A DNA stretch of 28,343 nucleotides from a virus: IMG/VR virus record IMGVR_UViG_3300009481_000071, positions 1-28,343 of that record. The stretch is one strand, 5' to 3'. Each line of letters opens with the position of its first letter. Within the stretch, counting starts at the first letter, position 1. Shown here in pieces: positions 1-8,511 of the stretch. The notes beneath the pieces are model-generated. The model saw only the letters and a list, made by a program, of their open reading frames with translations. It made no database searches and was not told the origin of the DNA. The translations under genes and the position numbers were made by a program.

Positions 1-10
1 ATTTGAGCAT
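1..10 (-). CDS. Start of a further gene, cut by the left edge
   Basis: An ATG at 10-8 overlaps the stop of the cysteine protein (TAATG), the junction type used throughout the window. Only the first three codons (Met-Leu-Lys) are inside. There is no clear ribosome binding site, so translational coupling would be needed. The product cannot be judged. Confidence 0.35.
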
Positions 11-567
11 TAGAGGAAAAGCAAAAACAAAAGAACGCTAAAAATACCCAAAGCACCTTCATCACTTACTATCTCCTCTTCTTTAACATTTTCTTTTACC
101 CACTTATCATAGTCAGGTCTTTTCTCTGGGTTCTCAGCCCAACCTTGAGCAGCCTCTAGCCCAATTTTTCCATAAAACGGACACGGTGTGCCACTCATTT
201 CCATCGCCGAAAACACCCTTTCGTCCTGACACAACATGGCTACAGCACCAACTTTCATACCCATAGCAAACAGTGCTCTCGATAATTTAAGTCTTTCACA
301 ATTTAAATCTCTTATAGAACCACCACCGGCTAAACCTAAGATTTGTGTTTGTAACGCAGCACTAGCAGCAAAACTACAAACATCTTGATTGTTAATAACT
401 ACACTAGGCGCAGAAGCGGTACCAGGAGTACGATCTACGGTCGTAGTTCCACTGACCGTGGATGATGTAGAAGACACCGTGTTTGTCTGTGCATATCCGG
501 TGCTACATAACGTAAGTAAAGCTAAAAAAATAGCTACGATTAATACTGCTATTAATTTGTTCATCAT
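10..567 (-). CDS. Secreted, C-terminally anchored cysteine protein, possible lysis accessory (185 aa)
   Basis: An N-terminal hydrophobic segment (LIAVLIVAIFLALLTLC) ends in GYA-Q, a good signal peptidase I site at about residue 27. Cys21 has Leu at -1, so a true lipoprotein box is unlikely. After a Ser/Thr-rich linker, residues 60-145 hold a compact domain with Cys64, Cys90, Cys113 and Cys129 (NNQDVCSFAASAALQTQILGL, NCERLKLSRALFAMGMKVGAVAMLCQDERVF, GTPCPFYGKIG). This domain is familiar from marine phage genomes but has no known function to me. The last 14 residues are hydrophobic and end at the C-terminus (GIFSVLLFLLFL). Directly downstream of the endolysin, this topology suggests an envelope role. 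Confidence 0.7.
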   Translation of the reverse strand: MMNKLIAVLIVAIFLALLTLCSTGYAQTNTVSSTSSTVSGTTTVDRTPGTASAPSVVINNQDVCSFAASAALQTQILGLAGGGSIRDLNCERLKLSRALFAMGMKVGAVAMLCQDERVFSAMEMSGTPCPFYGKIGLEAAQGWAENPEKRPDYDKWVKENVKEEEIVSDEGALGIFSVLLFLLFL

Positions 568-1037
568 TATTCAACCCAAACTCCATATTCCATCAACTTA
601 GCCAAACGTTCGCTTCGTGACTTTACTTGCGTTGCCCAAGCACTTGACCGCATTTGATTGGAGGCTTCTGCCCAGTTTTCTTCTTGTAAAGCTTGAAACA
701 TTTTAGGCCATTTGTCAGGGTTAAATCGTGTTAATCCCATATTAAATAGCATATCTAATAAAACTGCCTGGCGTGTACTATCGAGTTCATTATAAATATC
801 CCAGGATTTAGCTTCTTGTTCTACACGATCTATATCAACGTGTAACATGAACCGTGCTTCTTCTTCCGATATTCCTAAACCATCGCCTGCAACGTTTCGA
901 CCAACGCCAATGGTCGGGTGTCCCTGGGCCACGTCCCCTTTACTAAGGTCTTTTCCTGTAGCGTCGTCGTACACTTTTAACTTCATACCTTCATGAAGGA
1001 TTAACATATTAGCAAGTTTGGTACGATCTATTGGCAT
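567..1037 (-). CDS. Endolysin, T4-like lysozyme (GH24)
   Basis: A 156-residue muramidase of the T4 lysozyme family that cleaves the MurNAc-GlcNAc bond in peptidoglycan. The catalytic triad can be placed as Glu16 (LHEGMKLKVYDD), Asp25 nine residues later as in T4 (Glu11/Asp20), and Thr42 in PTIGVGRN. Between Asp25 and Thr42 there are 11 more residues than in T4. The middle helix block RQAVLLDMLFNMGLTRFNPDKWPKMFQAL and the terminal RSSAWATQVKSRSERLAKLM are standard for the family. No signal peptide is present, so a holin or other export route is needed. It is followed by a secreted cysteine protein, consistent with a lysis cassette. Confidence 0.92.
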   Translation of the reverse strand: MPIDRTKLANMLILHEGMKLKVYDDATGKDLSKGDVAQGHPTIGVGRNVAGDGLGISEEEARFMLHVDIDRVEQEAKSWDIYNELDSTRQAVLLDMLFNMGLTRFNPDKWPKMFQALQEENWAEASNQMRSSAWATQVKSRSERLAKLMEYGVWVE

Positions 1038-4000
1038 TAGTTACGTAATCCTACAAGTTTTTCTTCTTCAATTTGACGTAAGTACTCTTGTCCAGGTCTT
1101 CTTATTATAACATCATCAGATGGTGCGCGTTCAACAAAAGCCGTTTCTGTTTCTGTTATTGTTTCATTAGGTAACCTTCTTCGATTTGGTTCAGATAAAT
1201 TAGTAGGCATTTGGTTTATTGCTTGGCGTACTCTAGGCTCTGTATTTCCAAAATCTTCAGCTCCAGCTTGCACAGCAAACTCTCTTACTAAAGTATTAAT
1301 AGTTTGTCGTACTTCTAAAGGAAGAGTTTCTTGTGCAAGTCCTGCCCATAAAGGAGTTGACAAAGCTCGTTTATCACCTACATCTATACCTAATTCTTTA
1401 GCTTTATTATAAATATTAGCGTTAGTACGAGGATTAGTTAAAAATCTTAACATAGCTTTGCTACGCATTAATCTTGGCATAACATATATAAACGCAGCCC
1501 CTGCAGCAAATGCAACAGGTCCCGCAGCAAATGCAGCATAAGCACCCGCAATATAAGTAGCCGCAGCTAATCCGGCTTTACCTTTGTATGATTTAGTAGT
1601 AGCAACCATTGCTTGTTTTCCAAAATTTTCTAAATCTTTTACAAATCCTTTTCCTAAAGCTTCATTACCATCTCCAAAAATAGTAATAAAAGCTTCTCTA
1701 TTATTTTTAATTGACTTTGTTATATTATTGCCAAATTTAGCCATATCTAAAGTAGCTATATTAACTCCATCAGGAAAAGCATCGCGCATTATACTTTCTA
1801 TAACATTAGCTTTTACACCTTGAGGACCATTCATAACTTGATCAAAAGTTGGTCGAACTACAGTTTCTCCGGATTGAGATTGAAAAGTTTTAGGCAAGTT
1901 ATTCCAACTTGTTTTAAACTGTTGAAAACGAGAAGGATTTTTTATTAAACCTTTTGTCAAATCATTAATACTTGTAATTTCACCTTGAGCTATAGCTTTA
2001 GTTAATGCATTTGCTCCTATTTGTTCAGAAGTAGCTACATCTCTTTGTAATGTTTCTACTAACTCTCTAGCTGTTAGTTGATTAATATTACTAGCGTTTA
2101 ATTCTCTTAACGCTTGCTTATCAGATAATAAAAAAGCATCATCTTGTAAACTTTTTAAAGCTTTAATAGTGTTAGGTTTAAATAAAGTGTTTTGTAATTC
2201 AGGACCAAGTTTACTAAATGCATCAAAAAATCCTACAGCATTAAAAGCATTTTTACTACTTGTTTGAACTAAAGTGTTTTGCACCCATTGGTTAGCAAGA
2301 TTTTCTACAAAACCTTCTTTAACAGGAGCAGGTTTTACATTTATATCTATCATTTCTTTTATCATCTGTGCTTTATTACTTGTTATGTTTACAAAAGCAC
2401 TATCATCTGTTCTTCCTTGTTTAACCGCTTGAATTGCATAGTCTTCAAATGGACGAATAAGTTTTTTATCAATACCAGATGCTTTTAATAAACTATTAAA
2501 TCCAACTGTATCGCCTACTTCAGCTAAAGATTTTAAATCTTCTAAAACTCTTTTACTTAAATTACGAATTTCGCTTGTTCCAACATCATCAGCAAAAGTA
2601 AGAGCTTTTAAAAATTGTTTTAAATATAAAGGTTCTCCAGGTTTTACAAGAACTTCGGCTACTCTTTTCATATCTACTATTGCGCCCGCATTAATATCAG
2701 CTTTTAAAGCTTCAATTTCAGGTTTAAGAAATATTTTAGCTCCATCAGCATAATATTTATTTGCGTCACGCAACATTTGAAAACCAGCTTGTTCCGCGTC
2801 AATAGCTTGATTAGTTACTCCAGCAGCACGTCTTGCGCCGCCTTTAGAAGTTAATGTTTTTAATCCTTCTGTTTCCGCACGCGTAAGAATATTAGTTATT
2901 TCATCCGTAAATTCTTTAAGAAGAGGACCTGTGTTTGAAGAAATTTCTCTTACAGCTTCTGTGCTCTTTAAAGATTGTAAATTAGAGCGAAGTTGATTTA
3001 ATTCATCATACGATAATGTTTTTTTATCACCAAGAGTTTTTAGTTGTGCCTCTATAGATTTTATCTGGGCAGCTTTTTCTGCTGAAGGTCTTCCTACAGT
3101 TTTTAATCCTGATAATTTAATAGTTAAATCATCTATTTGTTGATTTTTTTCTAAAATTCCTCTTAATTTTTGCATAGTATCTGAACCCATTACAGGTTTT
3201 TGAGATTCTTTAAATACTTGAGAGTCTAATTTTCTAAATATATTATTAAAAGAATCAAGAGGAAACGTTACATTATCTAATCTTTTAGCAGCATTTTTGT
3301 ACAAATCTCCCCCTCTTGATCTCCATAATCTTTCTACTTGAGAAAGTTGATTTAACAATATTTCAGCTTCGCCTACTGAAAATTTAGAATTTGTTTCAGC
3401 ATATTTTTTAATAACATCACTTACTAAATCTACTTCTTTTGCTATTACTTTTTGTAATTCTTTATTAGCTTGATTAACGGCTTTAGTGGGATCTTTCATT
3501 AAAGTTTCAAGTTCTTTAGCTACTTCACCCATTCTATTATCAATGCCTTCTTTTAATTGTGTTTCAGAAATTTTTCCTTTTTTAAATTGTTCTACTAAAT
3601 TTCTTACATACGTAGTGTTTTGTCGCACAGCAGCTGTGTTGGGAAAAATAGCTTCCATAATAGCTAATCCTCTATCAGCTAAAAATTTCCCTGTTGCATC
3701 GCCTATTGTAGGACGTGCTCCATCGTCTATAGCTCTATTCATAATAGCACGACTTTCTTCTCTAGCTATTTTTATTGCGTCTCTTTCTGTAAACTTTTTA
3801 ATTCCTTTTTTTTCAGCTTCTGCCATAATTTGTACAACACGGTCAGGTTCGTACCCTGGTCCTGGACCTTTAATTAACCGTCCAGCAAAACTAAACACAG
3901 GACGTAAAATAAACTCCCCTGCTGCCATTATAGCACCTTCTTTTAACATATCTTTAACTACACTATCTTCTCTAAAAAAACCTCCTTCACCAGGAAGCCA

Positions 4001-4570
4001 TTGTTGATCTTGTACGCCTTGAAGATCTTCTTGTAACTCGTCAACACCTTTGCCTATAAGAGCTGCTCCACCAATTGTAGCTGCCGCTACTGGCAAACTC
4101 ATTCCAGCTGTAAAAGGAGCAGCTACCATAGCAGCTACCAATGGTCCACGAACCTCTGCCCCAAAATTAACTAAATCAAAATGTGTATATCCCGGTTTAT
4201 TTACGCGTATAGTACCAGAGTTAGGTAAGTTATATTGCGTTTTAATATCTTCTGTAATTTTATCTAAATCTATTCCATAATCTTCAGGACCAAATTGAAT
4301 AGCAGAACCTTCACCAAATGTTTCTTCTATAACGCGTGTTTTTCCTACAACATTATCCGCTTTACCAAAACGCCAACGAAAACCTATAGACTTTACTTCT
4401 CCAGGATTTGTAGGACCTCTAGGAACTTCTACTTCTTCTGTTGCTTCTGTAACCGTTGACTCTGGAAAAAATTGTTGACGTGCGGCTTCAAGTTCTTGAG
4501 GCGTTGGCTCCTCTCCTGCTATATTAAGAATTTGGGGCCCTTCGGGAGTATTAATTTGAATTTGACCCAT
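1037..4570 (-). CDS. Largest internal virion / ejection protein with two hydrophobic hairpins (1177 aa)
   Basis: The protein opens QIQINTPEGPQILNIAGEEPTPQELEAARQQFF, a short strand-plus-helix block that recurs at the start of many large marine phage ejection proteins. Residues 143-173 (GPLVAAMVAAPFTAGMSLPVAAATIGGAAL) and 999-1033 (AGLAAATYIAGAYAAFAAGPVAFAAGAAFIYV) are long Ala/Gly-rich hydrophobic hairpins. The roughly 800 residues between them are almost entirely charged helices (residues about 270-620 look coiled). No peptidoglycan hydrolase signature is visible, so it differs from T7 gp16 in that respect. Overlaps at both ends (TAATG at 4570 and 1037) place it in an ejection-then-lysis order. 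It is likely to cross or line the inner membrane during DNA entry (inference). Confidence 0.7.
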   Translation of the reverse strand: MGQIQINTPEGPQILNIAGEEPTPQELEAARQQFFPESTVTEATEEVEVPRGPTNPGEVKSIGFRWRFGKADNVVGKTRVIEETFGEGSAIQFGPEDYGIDLDKITEDIKTQYNLPNSGTIRVNKPGYTHFDLVNFGAEVRGPLVAAMVAAPFTAGMSLPVAAATIGGAALIGKGVDELQEDLQGVQDQQWLPGEGGFFREDSVVKDMLKEGAIMAAGEFILRPVFSFAGRLIKGPGPGYEPDRVVQIMAEAEKKGIKKFTERDAIKIAREESRAIMNRAIDDGARPTIGDATGKFLADRGLAIMEAIFPNTAAVRQNTTYVRNLVEQFKKGKISETQLKEGIDNRMGEVAKELETLMKDPTKAVNQANKELQKVIAKEVDLVSDVIKKYAETNSKFSVGEAEILLNQLSQVERLWRSRGGDLYKNAAKRLDNVTFPLDSFNNIFRKLDSQVFKESQKPVMGSDTMQKLRGILEKNQQIDDLTIKLSGLKTVGRPSAEKAAQIKSIEAQLKTLGDKKTLSYDELNQLRSNLQSLKSTEAVREISSNTGPLLKEFTDEITNILTRAETEGLKTLTSKGGARRAAGVTNQAIDAEQAGFQMLRDANKYYADGAKIFLKPEIEALKADINAGAIVDMKRVAEVLVKPGEPLYLKQFLKALTFADDVGTSEIRNLSKRVLEDLKSLAEVGDTVGFNSLLKASGIDKKLIRPFEDYAIQAVKQGRTDDSAFVNITSNKAQMIKEMIDINVKPAPVKEGFVENLANQWVQNTLVQTSSKNAFNAVGFFDAFSKLGPELQNTLFKPNTIKALKSLQDDAFLLSDKQALRELNASNINQLTARELVETLQRDVATSEQIGANALTKAIAQGEITSINDLTKGLIKNPSRFQQFKTSWNNLPKTFQSQSGETVVRPTFDQVMNGPQGVKANVIESIMRDAFPDGVNIATLDMAKFGNNITKSIKNNREAFITIFGDGNEALGKGFVKDLENFGKQAMVATTKSYKGKAGLAAATYIAGAYAAFAAGPVAFAAGAAFIYVMPRLMRSKAMLRFLTNPRTNANIYNKAKELGIDVGDKRALSTPLWAGLAQETLPLEVRQTINTLVREFAVQAGAEDFGNTEPRVRQAINQMPTNLSEPNRRRLPNETITETETAFVERAPSDDVIIRRPGQEYLRQIEEEKLVGLRN

Positions 4571-7470
4571 TATTTAACGTTCCAATCCCATATTTTAATA
4601 CCGTCAGAGTTTACTCCTGTTACGCTCCATCCTAATTTTGTTTTTTCTTCATCTGTTTTTGCTTCTGCAAACTTATCTATGCTGGCTCTGTAAGAACCTA
4701 TATAATTAGGGTTACGTATTTTTTCGCCAGTTTCATCACGTAATACTTCACCAGTTTGGGGACTATATAAAAATTCTACATTTTCAGAAACTAAATTACT
4801 TGCTCTTTGAGAAGCTATCTGACCTGTTTCATCTATTGCTGGTCTATATCTATCTTGTAAACGGGTAAATTGTTTGTCCATATCCTTTAAAAACCCTTGT
4901 TCATTTGTTAAGAAAAGATTATTAGTAGCCTCTAATTGTTTTCTAATAGTCTCTGAATTTCTCCACCAATTATCTGATATTAAATTATTTTCATTTAGAG
5001 CTCCTGCGTTTATAAACGCATCAGCTAAGAATTGAACATCCCTATTAGAAATAGAATTAGCGGATTGAACACCAGCCAAAGCAACAGGAATTAAATTTTG
5101 AAAAGCAATTCTAACGTTCATATTAAATTCTTGACGAGTAGCGTTTAAATAATTTCCGTCTGCATCTGTATCGCCCCATTTGTTACCGTTAGCGTCTGTT
5201 TCTCTATTTCTTAATTTTTCTTTAAACGCATCATTAAAATTAAAAACGTTTTTAAATCTTGTCCAAGCTTCTTTTAAAACTGAACTACCACCAGCTATAG
5301 CGTCGGGTTTCATCTTTAAAATCTCCATAGCACGATTTAAATAAAGCCTACCTGTTACAGAAGATTTATAACTTTTTGAAAGTTTAGATTGAAGTTCCAA
5401 AATGTTTGTTTCTTCTGTTTCCGAAATAGTAGCGTTTTTTACGGCAGCACTTGTTATTTTAGCTATATTACTGTTAACCGTATTTATTGTAGCTATGTTT
5501 GCACTATAAACACTTCCTTCAATTAAACCATCTGGAACACCGTTCTCCAAAATATCAAACATATTTACAGGAATAGCCGTACCTTTTGTGTATGATTTTC
5601 CCTTATAAGTTAAATCTTTGTCAGCATACATCCATTCTATTTGTTCTTCTCTTCGCGCGTCTCTAGCTTCTTGCGTAGCTAATTTTTGTAATGCATATTT
5701 TGCAGCACCCATTTGTATAGAATTGTCGTAAGCTCTTTTTGCTTTGTCATCTTCTGTAAAACGGTCTGCAGTAGCTAAAAATCCATTAGCTATATTAGTT
5801 AAAGAATTTGAACTTGTTCCGCCCATAATAGCCGAACCTAATGCTATAAGATCCCAACCTTTTTCGCTTTCTGTTTTACCTTTAAACTCTGGCATTCTGT
5901 CCATAAATTCTTTAGCAAACCTATCTAATGTTTCATTTATAGTTTCTTGTTCGTCACCGCGAGCTTGTTGTATAAATATTTCCTCTCCAGCATTAGACGC
6001 GGCTTCAACAACATTTGCTTCGGTCGCTGGTTTATTAGCTATTGCCTTGTTTCTTTTGTTTAGGTCATCTATATCATCTGCGCTCGAACCCGGAATATTA
6101 ATACCCTCTCTACTACCATCTGTTTCATCTACTTTTTCTTCTTTTGGTATTGGTATATCAATGTCTACTTTTAATCCTTCTTCTTCTCCTGAAGTAATAT
6201 CTCCATAAGACGTAATATTACGTGGACTATCTGCAGGAACTATTTCTTCTTCTTCTCCGTAAAACTTAGTCCCTAATTCAGGACTTGCATAATCTAATTC
6301 TCTTCTTGCTACAACTTCAGAAAGAAACGCGTCATCTTTTCCTTCACCACGTAAAGTTTCAATAAAGTTATTATCATAACCTGTTGCTTTCCAACGTGAC
6401 ACAGCAAGATCTACATCGGTTTCAATTTCGTTTTCTCCTACTATAGAATCATCAATGGTCCGTGTTTCATAGTCACTTACATCTTGCATTTGTTCCATTA
6501 CTTCATCAACAGGAGTTTTATTAGCCTCTATATATTCTGCTGAAGTTACATCAACAGGCGTTTGCCCTTGTGTATCTTGATAAAGATTAGCGGCCCCTTC
6601 TTGTTTAATTCTTTGTATACTTGCATTATTTCCTTCTGTAATTGTTTTAAGAGCAACGGACACTTGTTGACGTAAATCGTCTTTTTCTATGTTAGGGTCT
6701 CTTGCTATAATTTCTTGAGAAATGCTTACAATTTCATTTTCTAAATTAGGTAATGAATCTACCATGTTTTTAATTACGCCGTCTAAACCAACTTCAGGTC
6801 CTCTTATACTAAAAAAACGATCAGCTGTTACAAAAGAAGGTTCATTAAACCAGTTTCGTGCTGTAATATCATTTCCTTTAATATCTGTAAAAGTAAAATC
6901 TTTTACCATTGTAGTATTATTTACAGGATTAACTGTTTGCCATTCAAAATCTTTTGTTACACCAAAAGGTGTACCATAAGTAGTAGCATCTATAGTTGAT
7001 TCTACAGGTATAGGATCTGGTTCAGTGTAAGCTTTTCCACCTAATACAGGAGGAATAAAAGATCGTCCTATATCAAAAGTAGTGCCAAAACGTTTAGCTA
7101 CGTTTCCTCCTCTAACACCTATCTCTCCTAACAGTTTATTTAATCCTTCCATAGTATAATCTTGAAGTTGTTGCCCTGGAAAACTAGTAGTTCCGCCGTT
7201 AGCAAAACTAGCGATGCCACCGGATTTCATTCCTACGGCTGGAGCAAAACTTTGTGCTAACGCTTGATCGCCCACAGCATTAGACAATTCTGTTGAAGAC
7301 GCAAGAATACCACTAGGTGCCATAATATTATTAGCCTGTGGTAACGTACCACCCATGTTTACATTTAAAGGATTAGGCATCTGCGCTTGTGCTCCCATAG
7401 TAGGAAAGCCGCCATTATTAAAAAGTTTTCTATTACTTACTTTTTTCTGTGATCGTACAGGTCTACGCAT
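4570..7470 (-). CDS. Large internal virion / ejection protein (966 aa)
   Basis: The N-terminus is basic and Gly/Pro/Asn-rich, with GGIASFANGG at residues 84-93, a motif I associate with internal proteins of marine podoviruses. Residues about 270-480 are acidic and probably flexible. A helical domain in the second half includes GWDLIALGSAIMGGTSSNSLTNIANGFLATADRF, a block common in these large internal proteins, and long helices to the C-terminus (VSENVEFLYSPQTGEVL, ending KIWDWNVK). There is no strong transmembrane segment. The start is supported by AAGGAATAG. It would be packaged in the head and expelled ahead of the genome; this rests on size, order and these motifs. Confidence 0.68.
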   Translation of the reverse strand: MRRPVRSQKKVSNRKLFNNGGFPTMGAQAQMPNPLNVNMGGTLPQANNIMAPSGILASSTELSNAVGDQALAQSFAPAVGMKSGGIASFANGGTTSFPGQQLQDYTMEGLNKLLGEIGVRGGNVAKRFGTTFDIGRSFIPPVLGGKAYTEPDPIPVESTIDATTYGTPFGVTKDFEWQTVNPVNNTTMVKDFTFTDIKGNDITARNWFNEPSFVTADRFFSIRGPEVGLDGVIKNMVDSLPNLENEIVSISQEIIARDPNIEKDDLRQQVSVALKTITEGNNASIQRIKQEGAANLYQDTQGQTPVDVTSAEYIEANKTPVDEVMEQMQDVSDYETRTIDDSIVGENEIETDVDLAVSRWKATGYDNNFIETLRGEGKDDAFLSEVVARRELDYASPELGTKFYGEEEEIVPADSPRNITSYGDITSGEEEGLKVDIDIPIPKEEKVDETDGSREGINIPGSSADDIDDLNKRNKAIANKPATEANVVEAASNAGEEIFIQQARGDEQETINETLDRFAKEFMDRMPEFKGKTESEKGWDLIALGSAIMGGTSSNSLTNIANGFLATADRFTEDDKAKRAYDNSIQMGAAKYALQKLATQEARDARREEQIEWMYADKDLTYKGKSYTKGTAIPVNMFDILENGVPDGLIEGSVYSANIATINTVNSNIAKITSAAVKNATISETEETNILELQSKLSKSYKSSVTGRLYLNRAMEILKMKPDAIAGGSSVLKEAWTRFKNVFNFNDAFKEKLRNRETDANGNKWGDTDADGNYLNATRQEFNMNVRIAFQNLIPVALAGVQSANSISNRDVQFLADAFINAGALNENNLISDNWWRNSETIRKQLEATNNLFLTNEQGFLKDMDKQFTRLQDRYRPAIDETGQIASQRASNLVSENVEFLYSPQTGEVLRDETGEKIRNPNYIGSYRASIDKFAEAKTDEEKTKLGWSVTGVNSDGIKIWDWNVK

Positions 7471-7479
7471 TTCTATTCC

Positions 7480-8511
7480 TTATGACGGTGCTGGTGGCAA
7501 AATGCCAAACGGATCATTTAAAGCTTTATTAATTCCTAATCCTGCAATTCCTGCTCCCAAGAATTGAGAGAATGGACTTGGTGATGGAGCAACATTCATA
7601 CCAATAGTAGAAGAAGCCGATCCTATATTAGGTTTAAAGATATCACTTGTATAAGAGATACGTTGGAAAGGCTCATACGCTTGTTGTAAAGCGGTTTGAC
7701 GTGCCGCATCTAATTCTCTTTGTGCTTGTTGTTGGTTTTGCGTACCAAATTGACTCAACAATTGTGTTTGATTAGATAGTAATCCTTGCGCTGTCTGACC
7801 TAAATTAGTTTGTGCAGAACCAAATTGTCCTATGCCTTGCGCTAAATTACTTGCTGTTTGTCCTTGTTGTGCTCCTATATTACCCATCAATTGAGCAGCG
7901 TTTTGTTGTCTTGCCTGTTGATTAGCAAACGCATTTTGTGCTTGTGTAAAGTTTCGAGACATATCTTCGTAATAACGACGGCCTTGCTGTTCGGTTAGAT
8001 TTCTTTGCAATTCCGCTAATTCTAACTCACCTCTTGCACCACCAAACGCTCCTTGACCTACTTGGTTTGCACGAATTTGATTAGCAGCTAATTGTCCCTG
8101 ACGATTCATTTCTGCTAATGCATCTTGACTTACAAGTTGAGCATACGGATCCATGTATCCTTCTAATTGAGCCGTGGTCGGTGCAGCAAAAGACGTGCTT
8201 GCTGCTGTACTTGCATCGGCAAATTGTTGTGGTATGCCTGTGTATTGGTCTTGTAGTGTTGCCAATCCTAAATCTGTAGTGCCAGCACCTTTAGTTAAAT
8301 AAGGTAAATAATCGCCAATACCACCCGGAGCTATTCGTCCTGCTGCTTCGTACGCTTGCGTTGCATAAGGATCTTGTCCTGCAACTTGAATAGCAGGAAT
8401 ATCAACAGGTGTTTCACCTCTTGCCATTGCCTGTTCAAGTATTCGTTTCTGAACATCTTCAAGATAGGGGGCCTGCCGTATCGTACTGGTGCTGATTGTT
8501 TCTTCAGCCAT
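7480..8511 (-). CDS. Internal virion protein, Gln/Ala-rich helical (343 aa)
   Basis: Residues about 110-285 are a long Gln/Ala-rich helical region (AQLEGYMDPYAQLVSQDALAEMNRQGQLAANQIRANQ, then the conserved-looking GAFGGAR at 154-160, then LAELQRNLTEQQ and many AQ/QQ repeats). The GAFGGAR signature after a YMDPY block is typical of ejection proteins in marine podoviruses. The last 50 residues carry a hydrophobic Gly-rich segment (FSQFLGAGIAGLGINKAL). It overlaps the 737-aa gene by one base (TAATG). It probably forms part of the internal core or trans-envelope channel together with the two larger proteins downstream. Confidence 0.7.
   Translation of the reverse strand: MAEETISTSTIRQAPYLEDVQKRILEQAMARGETPVDIPAIQVAGQDPYATQAYEAAGRIAPGGIGDYLPYLTKGAGTTDLGLATLQDQYTGIPQQFADASTAASTSFAAPTTAQLEGYMDPYAQLVSQDALAEMNRQGQLAANQIRANQVGQGAFGGARGELELAELQRNLTEQQGRRYYEDMSRNFTQAQNAFANQQARQQNAAQLMGNIGAQQGQTASNLAQGIGQFGSAQTNLGQTAQGLLSNQTQLLSQFGTQNQQQAQRELDAARQTALQQAYEPFQRISYTSDIFKPNIGSASSTIGMNVAPSPSPFSQFLGAGIAGLGINKALNDPFGILPPAPS

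Noticed and set aside
503-506. Lipoprotein signal at Cys21 of the 185-aa protein
   Set aside because: The residue before the cysteine is Leu rather than Gly, Ala or Ser, so the lipobox rule fails; a signal peptidase I site at GYA-Q fits better.
3486-4007. 173-codon open frame on the plus strand
   Set aside because: It lies wholly inside the 1177-aa gene on the other strand, has no sensible domain and looks like a complement shadow.
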